Assembly (NCBI GenBank): GCA_028284265.1
Contig: JANQRZ010000019.1
Location: 62,001-126,000, forward strand
DNA from: Rhodothermales bacterium
Lineage (GTDB): Bacteria; Bacteroidota; Rhodothermia; Rhodothermales; JANQRZ01
Length of the DNA: 64,000 bases
Reading direction: 5' to 3'
Part shown: positions 33,643-41,651 of the stretch, piece after piece
Layout: the number at the start of each line of letters is the position of its first letter
Position numbering within the stretch: the stretch's first letter is position 1
The notes under the pieces: generated by a model
What the model saw: only the letters and a program-made list of their open reading frames with translations
Databases searched by the model: none
What the model was told of the DNA's origin: nothing
Position numbers and translations under genes: made by a program

Positions 33643-33831
33643 TCCGTAGGCATCAAAGTCCGCGATAAGGAATCCATCGACCGCGCCCTGCGCCGGTTCA
33701 AGCGCGCCGTCAACCGCAGCCGCGTGCTGCGCATCTACCGCGGCAACATGGCATTCACGAAGCCCTCCGAAGAGAAGCGCCTCGCCAAAGAGAAAGCGAT
33801 GCGCAACGCCCGCAAGCGCCGCCACTACTAG
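33640..33831 (+). CDS. rpsU: 30S ribosomal protein bS21
   Basis: The 63-residue basic protein is bS21, which binds near the 3' end of 16S rRNA on the small subunit. The sequence VRDKESIDRALRRFKR and the terminal RNARKRRHY are typical. The start is TTG, preceded by a strong Shine-Dalgarno. In Flavobacterium, bS21 helps occlude the anti-Shine-Dalgarno tail of 16S rRNA, and its own mRNA is one of the few with a strong Shine-Dalgarno, giving feedback control; the same layout here suggests the same loop. A 15-bp terminator follows, so it is monocistronic. Confidence 0.97.
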   Translation: MSVGIKVRDKESIDRALRRFKRAVNRSRVLRIYRGNMAFTKPSEEKRLAKEKAMRNARKRRHY

Positions 33832-33854
33832 GTCCAGCGCTCTCCCTTCTTTAG

Positions 33855-33892
33855 AAAGGGCGGCTCCGACTGAGTTCGGAGCCGCCCTTTTT
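33855..33892. terminator. Bidirectional terminator after rpsU
   Basis: A perfect 15-bp stem (33855-33869 with 33876-33890), six-base loop, then TT, with an A-run on the other side for the convergent lipoprotein gene. This is the strongest hairpin in the window. Confidence 0.9.
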
Positions 33893-33917
33893 GATGCAGA
33901 ATCGTCTTGCCGAGAGA

Positions 33918-34286
33918 TCAACCCGGCGAGCGCATCGTGAATCGCGCCCACTTGCCCGAAGCGTCTGCACATCGGCCCGAGAACCCGCTCGTTTCGTCAC
34001 GACCGAGCGCACACTGGAGCGGAACGTTCGCCTCTGACTCATTGAAAGCAAAGTAGAGGGTATCTGCTTCGAGGCGGATATCTCGTGTCGGCACGGTCGC
34101 ACCGTCTGGACCAATGAGATCGACAGCAAGATCATTCCCCACGTATCGCACGTCGTAAGCGATCGGGTTTGCCATATCCGGGTGGTTCATCGGCGTGAGC
34201 GTGCCGGTCCAGCGCCCTTCCTCTAGTTGAGGTGGCGTGGCACACGCAGCGAGAGCGCAGAGTGCGAGGCCGAGGAGCTTTCTCAT
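33918..34286 (-). CDS. Hypothetical lipoprotein
   Basis: The 122-residue protein has a clear lipoprotein signal (LALCALAAC, Cys15). The mature part is a small beta-rich domain with EGRWTGTLTPMNH near the start and a Cys pair (QCALGRDETSGFSGRCAD), which may form a disulfide in the periplasm. The pattern is like short lipocalin-like or DUF lipid-binding domains, but none is certain. It lies 55 nt after the oxoglutarate dehydrogenase gene in the same orientation and ends at the bidirectional terminator, so it may be the last gene of that transcript. Confidence 0.75.
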   Translation of the reverse strand: MRKLLGLALCALAACATPPQLEEGRWTGTLTPMNHPDMANPIAYDVRYVGNDLAVDLIGPDGATVPTRDIRLEADTLYFAFNESEANVPLQCALGRDETSGFSGRCADASGKWARFTMRSPG

Positions 34287-34341
34287 GGTCGTAGCGGACG
34301 CGGCATAGAACGACCTGTTCTACGCCTAGGTCCAGCGTGTC

Positions 34342-37300
34342 TCACTCGATGGTCAGCGCGGTCTGCACGATGTGCTGCTGCTCAGCGGCGTGGACCCGAG
34401 CACTACCTGTCGCCGGACTAGCGCTCGGCACACGACCGACGTAGCCGACCTCGACGCAGGGATCGCCGTGTTGGATGCGAAGTAGCTCGTTGAAGTAGGG
34501 CTGGACAAAGCTCCACGCACCCATGTTCTTCGGCTCTTCCTGCACCCATCGCACGTCCGTCACGTTGCCGAAGCGTTCGAGTTCGGCCGTGATCTGGTCG
34601 GCGGGGAACGGATAGAACTGTTCGAGCCGGGCGATCGCGACCGAACCGGGGTCGTCCAGTTCGCTCTGCGCTTTGAGGAGATCGTAGTAGACTTTGCCGC
34701 TGCAGAAGAGCAAGCGCTTCGCCGAGGCGGGATCGGTCTCCGCCGGGAAGACCTCGTGGAACTGCCCATCGGCTAGCTGATCGACGTTGGCGACTACCTG
34801 CGGGTGACGCAGCAGACTCTTCGGCGTCATCACGACGAGCGGCTTGGCGACCTCCCGCTTCATCTGCCGACGGAGCGCGTGGAAGTAGTTAGCCGGGGTC
34901 GAGAAGTTGGCAACGATGATGTTGTCCTCGGCGCACGCTTGGAGGAAGCGCTCGAGGCGGGCCGACGAGTGCTCCGGCCCCTGTCCCTCGAACCCGTGCG
35001 GGAGCAGCATCACGAGGCTGCTCGACTGGCCCCACTTCTCTTCCGCCGCCGTGATGAACTGGTCGATCATGATTTGCGCGCCGTTGACAAAGTCGCCGAA
35101 CTGCGCTTCCCACAGCACGAGTGCCTCGGGTGCAGCGACCGAGTAGCCGTACTCAAACCCGAGCGCGGCATACTCCGAGAGCAGGCTGTCATAGACCTGA
35201 AACTCCGCCTGCCCGTCGGCGATGTGGTTGAGCGGGATGTAGAGGCTGGCGTCTTCCTGATCGTGGAGGACGGCGTGGCGCTGGCTGAACGTGCCGCGCC
35301 CGGAGTCCTGCCCACTGAGCCGGACTGGCGTTCCCTCTTGCAACAGCGTCCCGAAGGCAAGCGACTCCGCGAAGGCCCAATCGACCCCCCCCTTCTCGAA
35401 CTGATCGTCTTTCTTTTTGATGAGGCGTTCGAGCTTCGGATGGACGTTGAACGAATCGGGGATATCGACAAGCGCACGGAGCGTTTTCTCCAGCGCCTCG
35501 CGTGAGGTCGTGGTGTCGGCATCGCTGGCAACCGAAACCGGCGACTCTTCCATTCGCACCGTCACCTCGCCACTCTGCTCTTCGCTCAGTTCCTTCGTGT
35601 CCTCGAAGGCCTGCTGGAGCTTCTCATGGAAATCGTCGAGCATCTTCTCGGCGGCCTCGGGGTCGAGGTCGCCGCGCCGGAGAAGCGTCTCGGTGTACTT
35701 CTTCCGCACCGAACGGTGGCCCTTGATCTTGTCGTACATCAGGGGCTGCGTGTAGCTCGGCTCGTCGCCCTCGTTGTGTCCGTGCTGGCGATAGCAGACG
35801 AGGTCGATGACCACGTCTTTGTTGAAGACCTGCCGGTAGTCCAGCGCGAGGCGGGCGACGCGGATCGCGGCCTCGGGATCGTCACCGTTGACGTGGAAGA
35901 TCGGAGCCTGGACGAGGCGTGCTACGTCCGTGGCGTAGGCCGAACTCCGGGCGTGCATCGGGAGCGTCGTGAACCCGATCTGGTTGTTGACGACGATATG
36001 GACCGTCCCGCCGGTCTTGTAGCCATCGAGTTGGGAGAGGTTGAGCGTCTCGCCGACGACCCCCTGCCCGGCGAACGCGGCATCGCCGTGAATGAGAATC
36101 GGCAGCACCTCGTCGCGGGCGGTGTCGCCGCGCTGCGTCTGCTTCGCCCGCACCATCCCCTCGACGACCGGGTTGACGGCTTCGAGGTGGCTCGGATTCC
36201 CGGCCAGCGACAGTTCAACCGTCTGCCCACTCGGCGACTCGTGCGTGCCGGTCGCGCCGAGGTGGTACTTCACGTCGCCCGATCCGTGGGCCGTGCCCGT
36301 GTCGAGGTTGCCCTCGAACTCGCCGAAGATGGCGGAATAGGGCTTACCCATCACGTTGGCGAGGACGTTCAGCCGCCCCCGGTGCGCCATCCCGATGACG
36401 GCCTCACCGACCTCCTGATCGGCGGCGTCGGAGAGAATCTGGTCGAGGATCGGGATGAGCGTCTCGGCTCCTTCGAGCGAGAACCGCTTGTGGCCGATGT
36501 ACTTGGTGTGGATGAAGCGCTCGAAGGCCTCGGCGGCGTTGAGCTTTTCGAGGATGCGCTTCTTCTTGTCGAGCGGCACGTCCTCCCCGAGGCGCTGCGG
36601 CTCGATCCGTTCGATGAGCCAGCGCTTCTCAGTCGGGTCCGAGATGTGCATAAACTCGGTCCCGATGTGCTTGGTGTAGGTGTCCCAAACGATGTCGAGA
36701 ATCTCGCGGAGCGTCAGCGTCTCCTTGCCGCCAAGTCCACCACCGACCGTCCCGATGCCACCGACATAGAACGTCCGGTCAAGGTCCCACACCGTCAGGC
36801 CGTAGCTGGCTGGATCGAGTTCATCGTGCTGGCGGAGGTCGCCGCCGAGCGGGTTGAGGTCGGCCATGAGGTGGCCGCGCACACGGTAGGCCCGGATGAG
36901 TTGGAGCACCCGCGCCTGCTTCCTGACGAGCGAGTCCTCATCCGTCTGCCCGAGGACTGGCGTCGTGTCGTGCCCCATCGTGAGCGGCGGGGTCGAGAGG
37001 CCGAGGTCGCGGAAGATGCGCTCGTAGAAGCCGTACTCACCGGTGAGGAGCGCGCCGACGTAGGCGAGGAACTCGCCGCTCTCAGCGCCCTGAATCACGC
37101 GGTGGTCGTAGGTGCTCGTAATCGTCATCACCTGGCTGATGCCGAGGCGACTGACTTCGTCGGGCGGCAGCGCGAGGAACTCCGGCGGATAACCGATGGA
37201 GCCGACAGCGAGGATGAGGCCCTGCCCCTGCATCAGGCGCGGCACACTCATCACCGTCCCGATCATGCCGGGGTTGGTGAGCGTCACCGTCGTCCCCTGG

Positions 37301-38079
37301 AAGTCGGCGATTTCGAGCTTGCCGTCGCGGGCGCGCTTGACGATGTCGTTATAGGCCCCAAGCAGCTCGGGGAAGGTGAGCGATCCGGCATCGGGCACGT
37401 TCGGTACCATCAGCGAGCGCTGGCCGTTCTTGCGCTCCACGTCGATGGCGAGGCCGAAGTTGATTCCGGCAGGCTCGATCCGTTCCAGCGTACCGTTGTC
37501 TCGACGGAAGGCGTTGTTCATTGCAGGCACCGCCTTGAGTGCTTGGACGAGTGCGTAGGCGATGATGTGCGTGAACGAGACCTTGTCGCCCCCAACCGAC
37601 CGCTGGTGGTCGTTGATGAGCCGCCGATTCTCGAACATCAGCTTGACCGGGATCGTCCGTGCCGAGGTCGCCGTCGGGATTTCGAGGCTGGCCTCCATGT
37701 TCTCAACGATCCGGGCAGCGGCTCCCTTGAGCGGCTTCAGGTCCGCCCCGCTCGGTGCCGGAACGGACGGCTTCTCGCTCGGCGCGGCAGGTGCTTTCGC
37801 CTTCGGAGCCGGAGTTTCGGTCGCTGCGCCGTCGCCCGACGGCTTGGCCGGTGTAGGCGTCACCTCCACGTCTGGCGCAGCCGCGGCCTCGGTAGCGCCC
37901 GTCGTAGGCGCGTGGAAGGTAGGGCCGGGGTTGTAGTCGGCGAAGAACTCGCGCCAGCGCTCGCTGACGGACTCGGGGTTTTCGAGGTACTGGGCGTACA
38001 GGTCTTCGACGTAGCCTGTGTTGAATCCGAAGGTGCTCACAGCGGGAGGGTCCGATTGGAGAAGAGGAGCAGTAGACAA
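34342..38079 (-). CDS. kgd: Kgd-type multifunctional 2-oxoglutarate dehydrogenase E1 with fused E2 catalytic domain
   Basis: The 1245-residue protein joins parts of the TCA-cycle oxoglutarate dehydrogenase. It starts with the E1 N-terminal helix (GYVEDLYAQYLENPESVS), then an Ala/Pro-rich linker (about 55-120), an E2 succinyltransferase catalytic domain (about 120-360; TYDHRVIQGAES active-site region) without a lipoyl domain, and the thiamine-diphosphate E1 (about 400-1245; GMAHRGRLNVLANV, GDAAFAGQG, NNQIGFTT). This is the Kgd/OdhA plan first known in Actinobacteria, where lipoyl groups come from the pyruvate dehydrogenase E2. The dehydrogenase E3 and lipoylated E2 are not in the window. An SDR gene lies 67 nt upstream on the same strand. 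Confidence 0.94.
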   Translation of the reverse strand: MSTAPLLQSDPPAVSTFGFNTGYVEDLYAQYLENPESVSERWREFFADYNPGPTFHAPTTGATEAAAAPDVEVTPTPAKPSGDGAATETPAPKAKAPAAPSEKPSVPAPSGADLKPLKGAAARIVENMEASLEIPTATSARTIPVKLMFENRRLINDHQRSVGGDKVSFTHIIAYALVQALKAVPAMNNAFRRDNGTLERIEPAGINFGLAIDVERKNGQRSLMVPNVPDAGSLTFPELLGAYNDIVKRARDGKLEIADFQGTTVTLTNPGMIGTVMSVPRLMQGQGLILAVGSIGYPPEFLALPPDEVSRLGISQVMTITSTYDHRVIQGAESGEFLAYVGALLTGEYGFYERIFRDLGLSTPPLTMGHDTTPVLGQTDEDSLVRKQARVLQLIRAYRVRGHLMADLNPLGGDLRQHDELDPASYGLTVWDLDRTFYVGGIGTVGGGLGGKETLTLREILDIVWDTYTKHIGTEFMHISDPTEKRWLIERIEPQRLGEDVPLDKKKRILEKLNAAEAFERFIHTKYIGHKRFSLEGAETLIPILDQILSDAADQEVGEAVIGMAHRGRLNVLANVMGKPYSAIFGEFEGNLDTGTAHGSGDVKYHLGATGTHESPSGQTVELSLAGNPSHLEAVNPVVEGMVRAKQTQRGDTARDEVLPILIHGDAAFAGQGVVGETLNLSQLDGYKTGGTVHIVVNNQIGFTTLPMHARSSAYATDVARLVQAPIFHVNGDDPEAAIRVARLALDYRQVFNKDVVIDLVCYRQHGHNEGDEPSYTQPLMYDKIKGHRSVRKKYTETLLRRGDLDPEAAEKMLDDFHEKLQQAFEDTKELSEEQSGEVTVRMEESPVSVASDADTTTSREALEKTLRALVDIPDSFNVHPKLERLIKKKDDQFEKGGVDWAFAESLAFGTLLQEGTPVRLSGQDSGRGTFSQRHAVLHDQEDASLYIPLNHIADGQAEFQVYDSLLSEYAALGFEYGYSVAAPEALVLWEAQFGDFVNGAQIMIDQFITAAEEKWGQSSSLVMLLPHGFEGQGPEHSSARLERFLQACAEDNIIVANFSTPANYFHALRRQMKREVAKPLVVMTPKSLLRHPQVVANVDQLADGQFHEVFPAETDPASAKRLLFCSGKVYYDLLKAQSELDDPGSVAIARLEQFYPFPADQITAELERFGNVTDVRWVQEEPKNMGAWSFVQPYFNELLRIQHGDPCVEVGYVGRVPSASPATGSARVHAAEQQHIVQTALTIE

Positions 38080-38146
38080 GCGCTCAAAGGTACGCAGTCC
38101 GTAGCCCAGAGATTCCAGCCCACAAGAGGTTCAAAAAGAGCGAGTC

Positions 38147-39121
38147 TCAGAGCCAGCTATGCTTGCGATACCATGCAATGGTATCGGCCATGCCTTCATC
38201 TAGTTCGACCGTCTGCTTGTAGCCAAAGTCCCGACGCGCCTTCGCCACCGAGCACAGCCACGACGCGGTCGCCTCGCGCGCCTTCTCCCGGTTCAGCGGC
38301 GGGTACTGCCCGAAGAGACCACCCACGCGCTCTACCGCCGACCCGAGCGGCCCGACGAGCGGGCGCGGCACATTCAGCTTTAGCGCCCGGTGCCCGAGAG
38401 CTTCGAGCACACCGTCGCGGATTTCGTTCCACGAGTAGTAGGCCTCTGACCCGATGAAGTAGGTCTCCCCCACCGCCTTCCTAGACTCGGCGGCATCGAC
38501 CATCCCGCGCACGAGGTCGCGGACGTGGACGAGCGAAAGCTGCGGCTGCTCCCCCTTGCCGACGACGGGAAAGACACGCTGCTTGTCGGCGGCCTTGATG
38601 ACGGTGTAGATGTCCGCCTCGCGCGGACCATAGACCGCAGGCGGTCGGACGATGGTGACCGGAAGGTCCGCAAACTGGGTGCGCACAGCCTCTTCCATGC
38701 GCGCCTTGCTCACGCCGTAGCGCGAGATCGGCTCCAGCGGCTCAGCCTCTTTGAGCGGCTGCCGTCCGCTCGGCCCGCACGCTGCGAGCGACGAGGTGAC
38801 GAGGACACGCTGCACACCCGCCGCGTCTCGCACAGCATCGAGCAAGTTCAGCGTGCCGGTGACGTTAGCCCGGTCGAACGCTTCCTGCGTCTCGGCCCGC
38901 GTCAGCCCGGCGATGTGGTACACCATGTCCACGCCGCGCACGCCCTCACGCAGCACCCCGGCACCAAACAGGTCACCGCGCACTGGCACCACGTCGAGGC
39001 CATCGAGCCATTTCAGGTCGGAGCGGACGAGGCAGCGGACCTCGGTATAGCCCCGTTGCAGAAGTTCTTCTACAAGGTGGCTTCCCACGAAACCCGTGCC
39101 GCCGGTGACAAACGCTTTCAT
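38147..39121 (-). CDS. NAD(P)-dependent epimerase/dehydratase family SDR
   Basis: The 324-residue extended short-chain dehydrogenase has the N-terminal GGTGFVGSHL nucleotide motif, the catalytic S (VTSSLAAC) and YGVSK (Tyr and Lys), and VRPPAVYGPRE. Its pattern, with HIAGLTRAETQEAF and a 3-beta-hydroxysteroid dehydrogenase-like body, is like dihydroflavonol-reductase or sterol-type SDRs rather than a nucleotide-sugar epimerase. The substrate is unknown. It is upstream of the oxoglutarate dehydrogenase in the same direction, 67 nt away, but a functional link is not apparent. No signal peptide or membrane segment. Confidence 0.88.
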   Translation of the reverse strand: MKAFVTGGTGFVGSHLVEELLQRGYTEVRCLVRSDLKWLDGLDVVPVRGDLFGAGVLREGVRGVDMVYHIAGLTRAETQEAFDRANVTGTLNLLDAVRDAAGVQRVLVTSSLAACGPSGRQPLKEAEPLEPISRYGVSKARMEEAVRTQFADLPVTIVRPPAVYGPREADIYTVIKAADKQRVFPVVGKGEQPQLSLVHVRDLVRGMVDAAESRKAVGETYFIGSEAYYSWNEIRDGVLEALGHRALKLNVPRPLVGPLGSAVERVGGLFGQYPPLNREKAREATASWLCSVAKARRDFGYKQTVELDEGMADTIAWYRKHSWL

Positions 39122-39413
39122 CTCATGTGTCCGAGGTGATGACTTGGCAGAATACGGCTCCCACCCGTCGCCTGCGCGACACAGGGTAGAATCTCCCCAC
39201 AGCCGTCACCTTTCTACCCGAGGCCCTGATTTGGGCACCTTTTCTCGCTCTGAGACCGGCTTGTTTCACAGTGATCCCCGTAGACGGCGCGATTGCGAAG
39301 CGAACAGACATCCCCTTAAAAACGCCCTAATCGCCGAAAAAAAGTGAGACTGACGCCGTGACGGTGGCCTTCTTGTACTACACGGGGCGACAACCACTCA
39401 CTGCTTGTTCAGC

Positions 39414-41528
39414 ATGGCGACTCCGACCGAATTCCCCGAGAACTTCTCTCCTGTTCACGCTCTCTGGTTCGCTCTGTTCTTGGTAGCGGCTCTCTTCGGC
39501 GTTGGCTGTGACACCGTCGGTGTCAATGCCCCGGCGGAAGCAGATGGTACTTCTATCGATGCCGAGAACTCCGATGGCAAGTTGCGCCACGCGCACCTGA
39601 TGCACCGGGCCGTCCGCAAGGCAGTCGCTGCTCGGGGCGGCGAAGCGCCGGAGAACAGCGTCGGCCTCATTGTCGGGCTGGACACGTATAAGATTCTCGA
39701 CCGCTACGGCGAACTCGACACCCAGAAGATTCTGGACCGCTACCAAGAGATGGACGAGTACCGCATCCTCGACCGCTACGAGTACGACCACGTTTTTGAT
39801 GGCTTCGCGATCTGGGCCGACGAAGACCACCTCGGCGACCTCATCGCAGCGATGCGAGCCGACGATGAGATCGACTGGATCGAACCGGACATCACTGTGG
39901 AGATCCACCCGCTGGGTATCACACTGAGCAGTGGGATGTCCAGTGAGACGACACCGTGGGGCGTGGCGCGCATCGGAGCCGGGACGGGCGACGCCTCAAA
40001 AGTGGAACTATTCGTGATTGACACGGGCCTCTCGCATAGCCAGAATGACCTTCGCCAAACGGACGGTATCGACTTCACCGAGGACATCGGCGGGACGGCA
40101 GACTTCCGGGGTCATGGCACGCACATCGCGGGCACGGCAGCGGCCCTCGCCAACGGGCATGGTGTGCGCGGCGTGGCTCCCGGCGCGAACATCCACCCAC
40201 TCCGCGTGCTGAGTGGCTTCGAGGCCGATGATGATTCGGGGCCCATCGAGCTCTCGAAGGCGATTGCTGCTGTCGAGTACATCACTGGTGAGAAGCTCCG
40301 CAAGCCGAACACGCCGATGGTGGTCAACTTCAGCCTCGGGGCCGACATTGGCACGACGCAGTACAACGCGCTCGACGAAGCCATCGTCGCCTCCATCAAG
40401 ACGGGCGTGACCTACGTCCTCGCCGCTGGCAACGACGGCATCGACGCCTCTACCGTCACCCCGGCGCACGTCCGCGAAGCCATCACCGTCGGCGCTTACG
40501 ACCCGAACGACCGCTTCGCTTCCTTCTCGAACTACGGCTCCGTCGTAGACCTCCTCGCTCCCGGCGTGGACGTGCTCTCGCTCGCCAGCCACCATGCCGA
40601 CAACAACAGTGAGCGCATGGCAATCATGTCGGGCACATCGATGTCGGCGGCCCATGTATCGGGCGCGGCAGCCCTCGTGCTCCAAACCCATCCCCATGCG
40701 TCCCCCACGCAGGTGGCCCGTGCGCTGCTTTCAACCGCCCAAGCGACCATCGCGGGCACGCCGAGCACGACGACCAACCGCACGGTCTGGGTCGGCGAGG
40801 GCGGCGCGTCGGACCAGAAGCTGCCGCCGTTCTTCCAGTATGCCCTAACGGCTGGAGACGACGTAAAGGCCCTCTCCGGCGACCTCCGCGTTCTCAACGA
40901 TGGGTCTGGTGCCTCGAACGCTAGCGTGTTCGCCAACGACCGGCTCTTTCAACGACACAGCGGCTCCCACTTTGAAGGCTTCGGCTACTACGGCACGAGC
41001 GCCAACCGACCCGATGCCTTCCATCCGGTCTACAACCCGACCGGCCTGCCGAGCACGATGCAGCAGAACCGCATCGACGTGCCGTCGTTCCGCGCGCAGG
41101 ACTTCCGGCACCTCGCCACGTATGAAGTCTCCGGCGGCTCGCTCGCTGGGCCGATGCAACTGGGCACTCAAGAGAACCCGCTCATCCTCTACGTCAACGG
41201 TAACCTCCGTATCAGCGGAGCGACGCAAATCAACGGATATGGCATCTTCCTCGTCACCGGCACCGTGACCTTTGACGCCTCGATCACGACCAGCGGCAAC
41301 GCCGCGCTTGGGATCTATGCCAATGGCGCGATGCGGATGCAGGCCTCTGGGAGCGAGATCGAGGCCCAACTCTTCAGCCGAGGCGACATCATCTTCCGCG
41401 CCCCGACTTCGCTCTACGGCACGGCCACTGCGGGTGATGACGTGCAGATCGAAAGCTCCGGCGTGGTGGTCCACTACCGCCCGGCCTCGCCTGCCCTCAC
41501 CGAACCACTCTGGCCGATGGGCAACTAA
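39414..41528 (+). CDS. Subtilisin-like serine peptidase (S8) with beta-rich C-terminal domain
   Basis: The product of about 704 residues is exported (start at 39414; lipoprotein-like LFGVGC). An I9-like propeptide (to about residue 165) contains three tandem 12-residue repeats. The S8 catalytic domain follows with Asp in VIDTGLSH, His in GHGTHIAG, Asn in AAGND and Ser in GTSMSAAH. The C-terminal 220 residues (SGDLRVLNDGSG, then LYVNGNLRISGATQING) look like a right-handed beta-helix or pilus-tip-like polymer-forming fold. It probably degrades extracellular proteins or matures envelope proteins. No type IX sorting tail is obvious. A kinase gene follows on the same strand after a hairpin. Confidence 0.92.
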   Translation: MATPTEFPENFSPVHALWFALFLVAALFGVGCDTVGVNAPAEADGTSIDAENSDGKLRHAHLMHRAVRKAVAARGGEAPENSVGLIVGLDTYKILDRYGELDTQKILDRYQEMDEYRILDRYEYDHVFDGFAIWADEDHLGDLIAAMRADDEIDWIEPDITVEIHPLGITLSSGMSSETTPWGVARIGAGTGDASKVELFVIDTGLSHSQNDLRQTDGIDFTEDIGGTADFRGHGTHIAGTAAALANGHGVRGVAPGANIHPLRVLSGFEADDDSGPIELSKAIAAVEYITGEKLRKPNTPMVVNFSLGADIGTTQYNALDEAIVASIKTGVTYVLAAGNDGIDASTVTPAHVREAITVGAYDPNDRFASFSNYGSVVDLLAPGVDVLSLASHHADNNSERMAIMSGTSMSAAHVSGAAALVLQTHPHASPTQVARALLSTAQATIAGTPSTTTNRTVWVGEGGASDQKLPPFFQYALTAGDDVKALSGDLRVLNDGSGASNASVFANDRLFQRHSGSHFEGFGYYGTSANRPDAFHPVYNPTGLPSTMQQNRIDVPSFRAQDFRHLATYEVSGGSLAGPMQLGTQENPLILYVNGNLRISGATQINGYGIFLVTGTVTFDASITTSGNAALGIYANGAMRMQASGSEIEAQLFSRGDIIFRAPTSLYGTATAGDDVQIESSGVVVHYRPASPALTEPLWPMGN
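39690..39797 (+). repeat. Three in-frame 36-bp repeats in the subtilase propeptide
   Basis: The encoded units are KILDRYGELDTQ, KILDRYQEMDEY and RILDRYEYDHVF: period 12 residues with an invariant ILDRY core. They lie within the inhibitor-like propeptide, before the FDGFAIWAD strand. Confidence 0.85.
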
Positions 41529-41561
41529 CCCGCCTACACAGCCCAACCAGCGCGGCTTTCC

Positions 41562-41600
41562 GACCTCGGTACGAGGATTAAGTCTCCTCGCACCGAGGTC
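41562..41600 (+). terminator. Hairpin after the subtilase gene
   Basis: Two helices separated by one mismatch (41562-41570 with 41592-41600, and 41572-41577 with 41585-41590) close a small loop. There is no T-tract, so it may be an attenuator or a weak terminator. Confidence 0.45.
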
Positions 41601-41651
41601 GATAGATAGACAGGATAAATCTCTTTGCCTGATCACATCGCTGACGGTCCA

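Noticed and set aside
35626-38457. Very long plus-strand open frame opposite the oxoglutarate dehydrogenase gene
   Set aside because: It is the mirror of a strongly conserved gene in a GC-rich sequence; its product is Arg/Val/Glu-rich with no domain, so it is a shadow.
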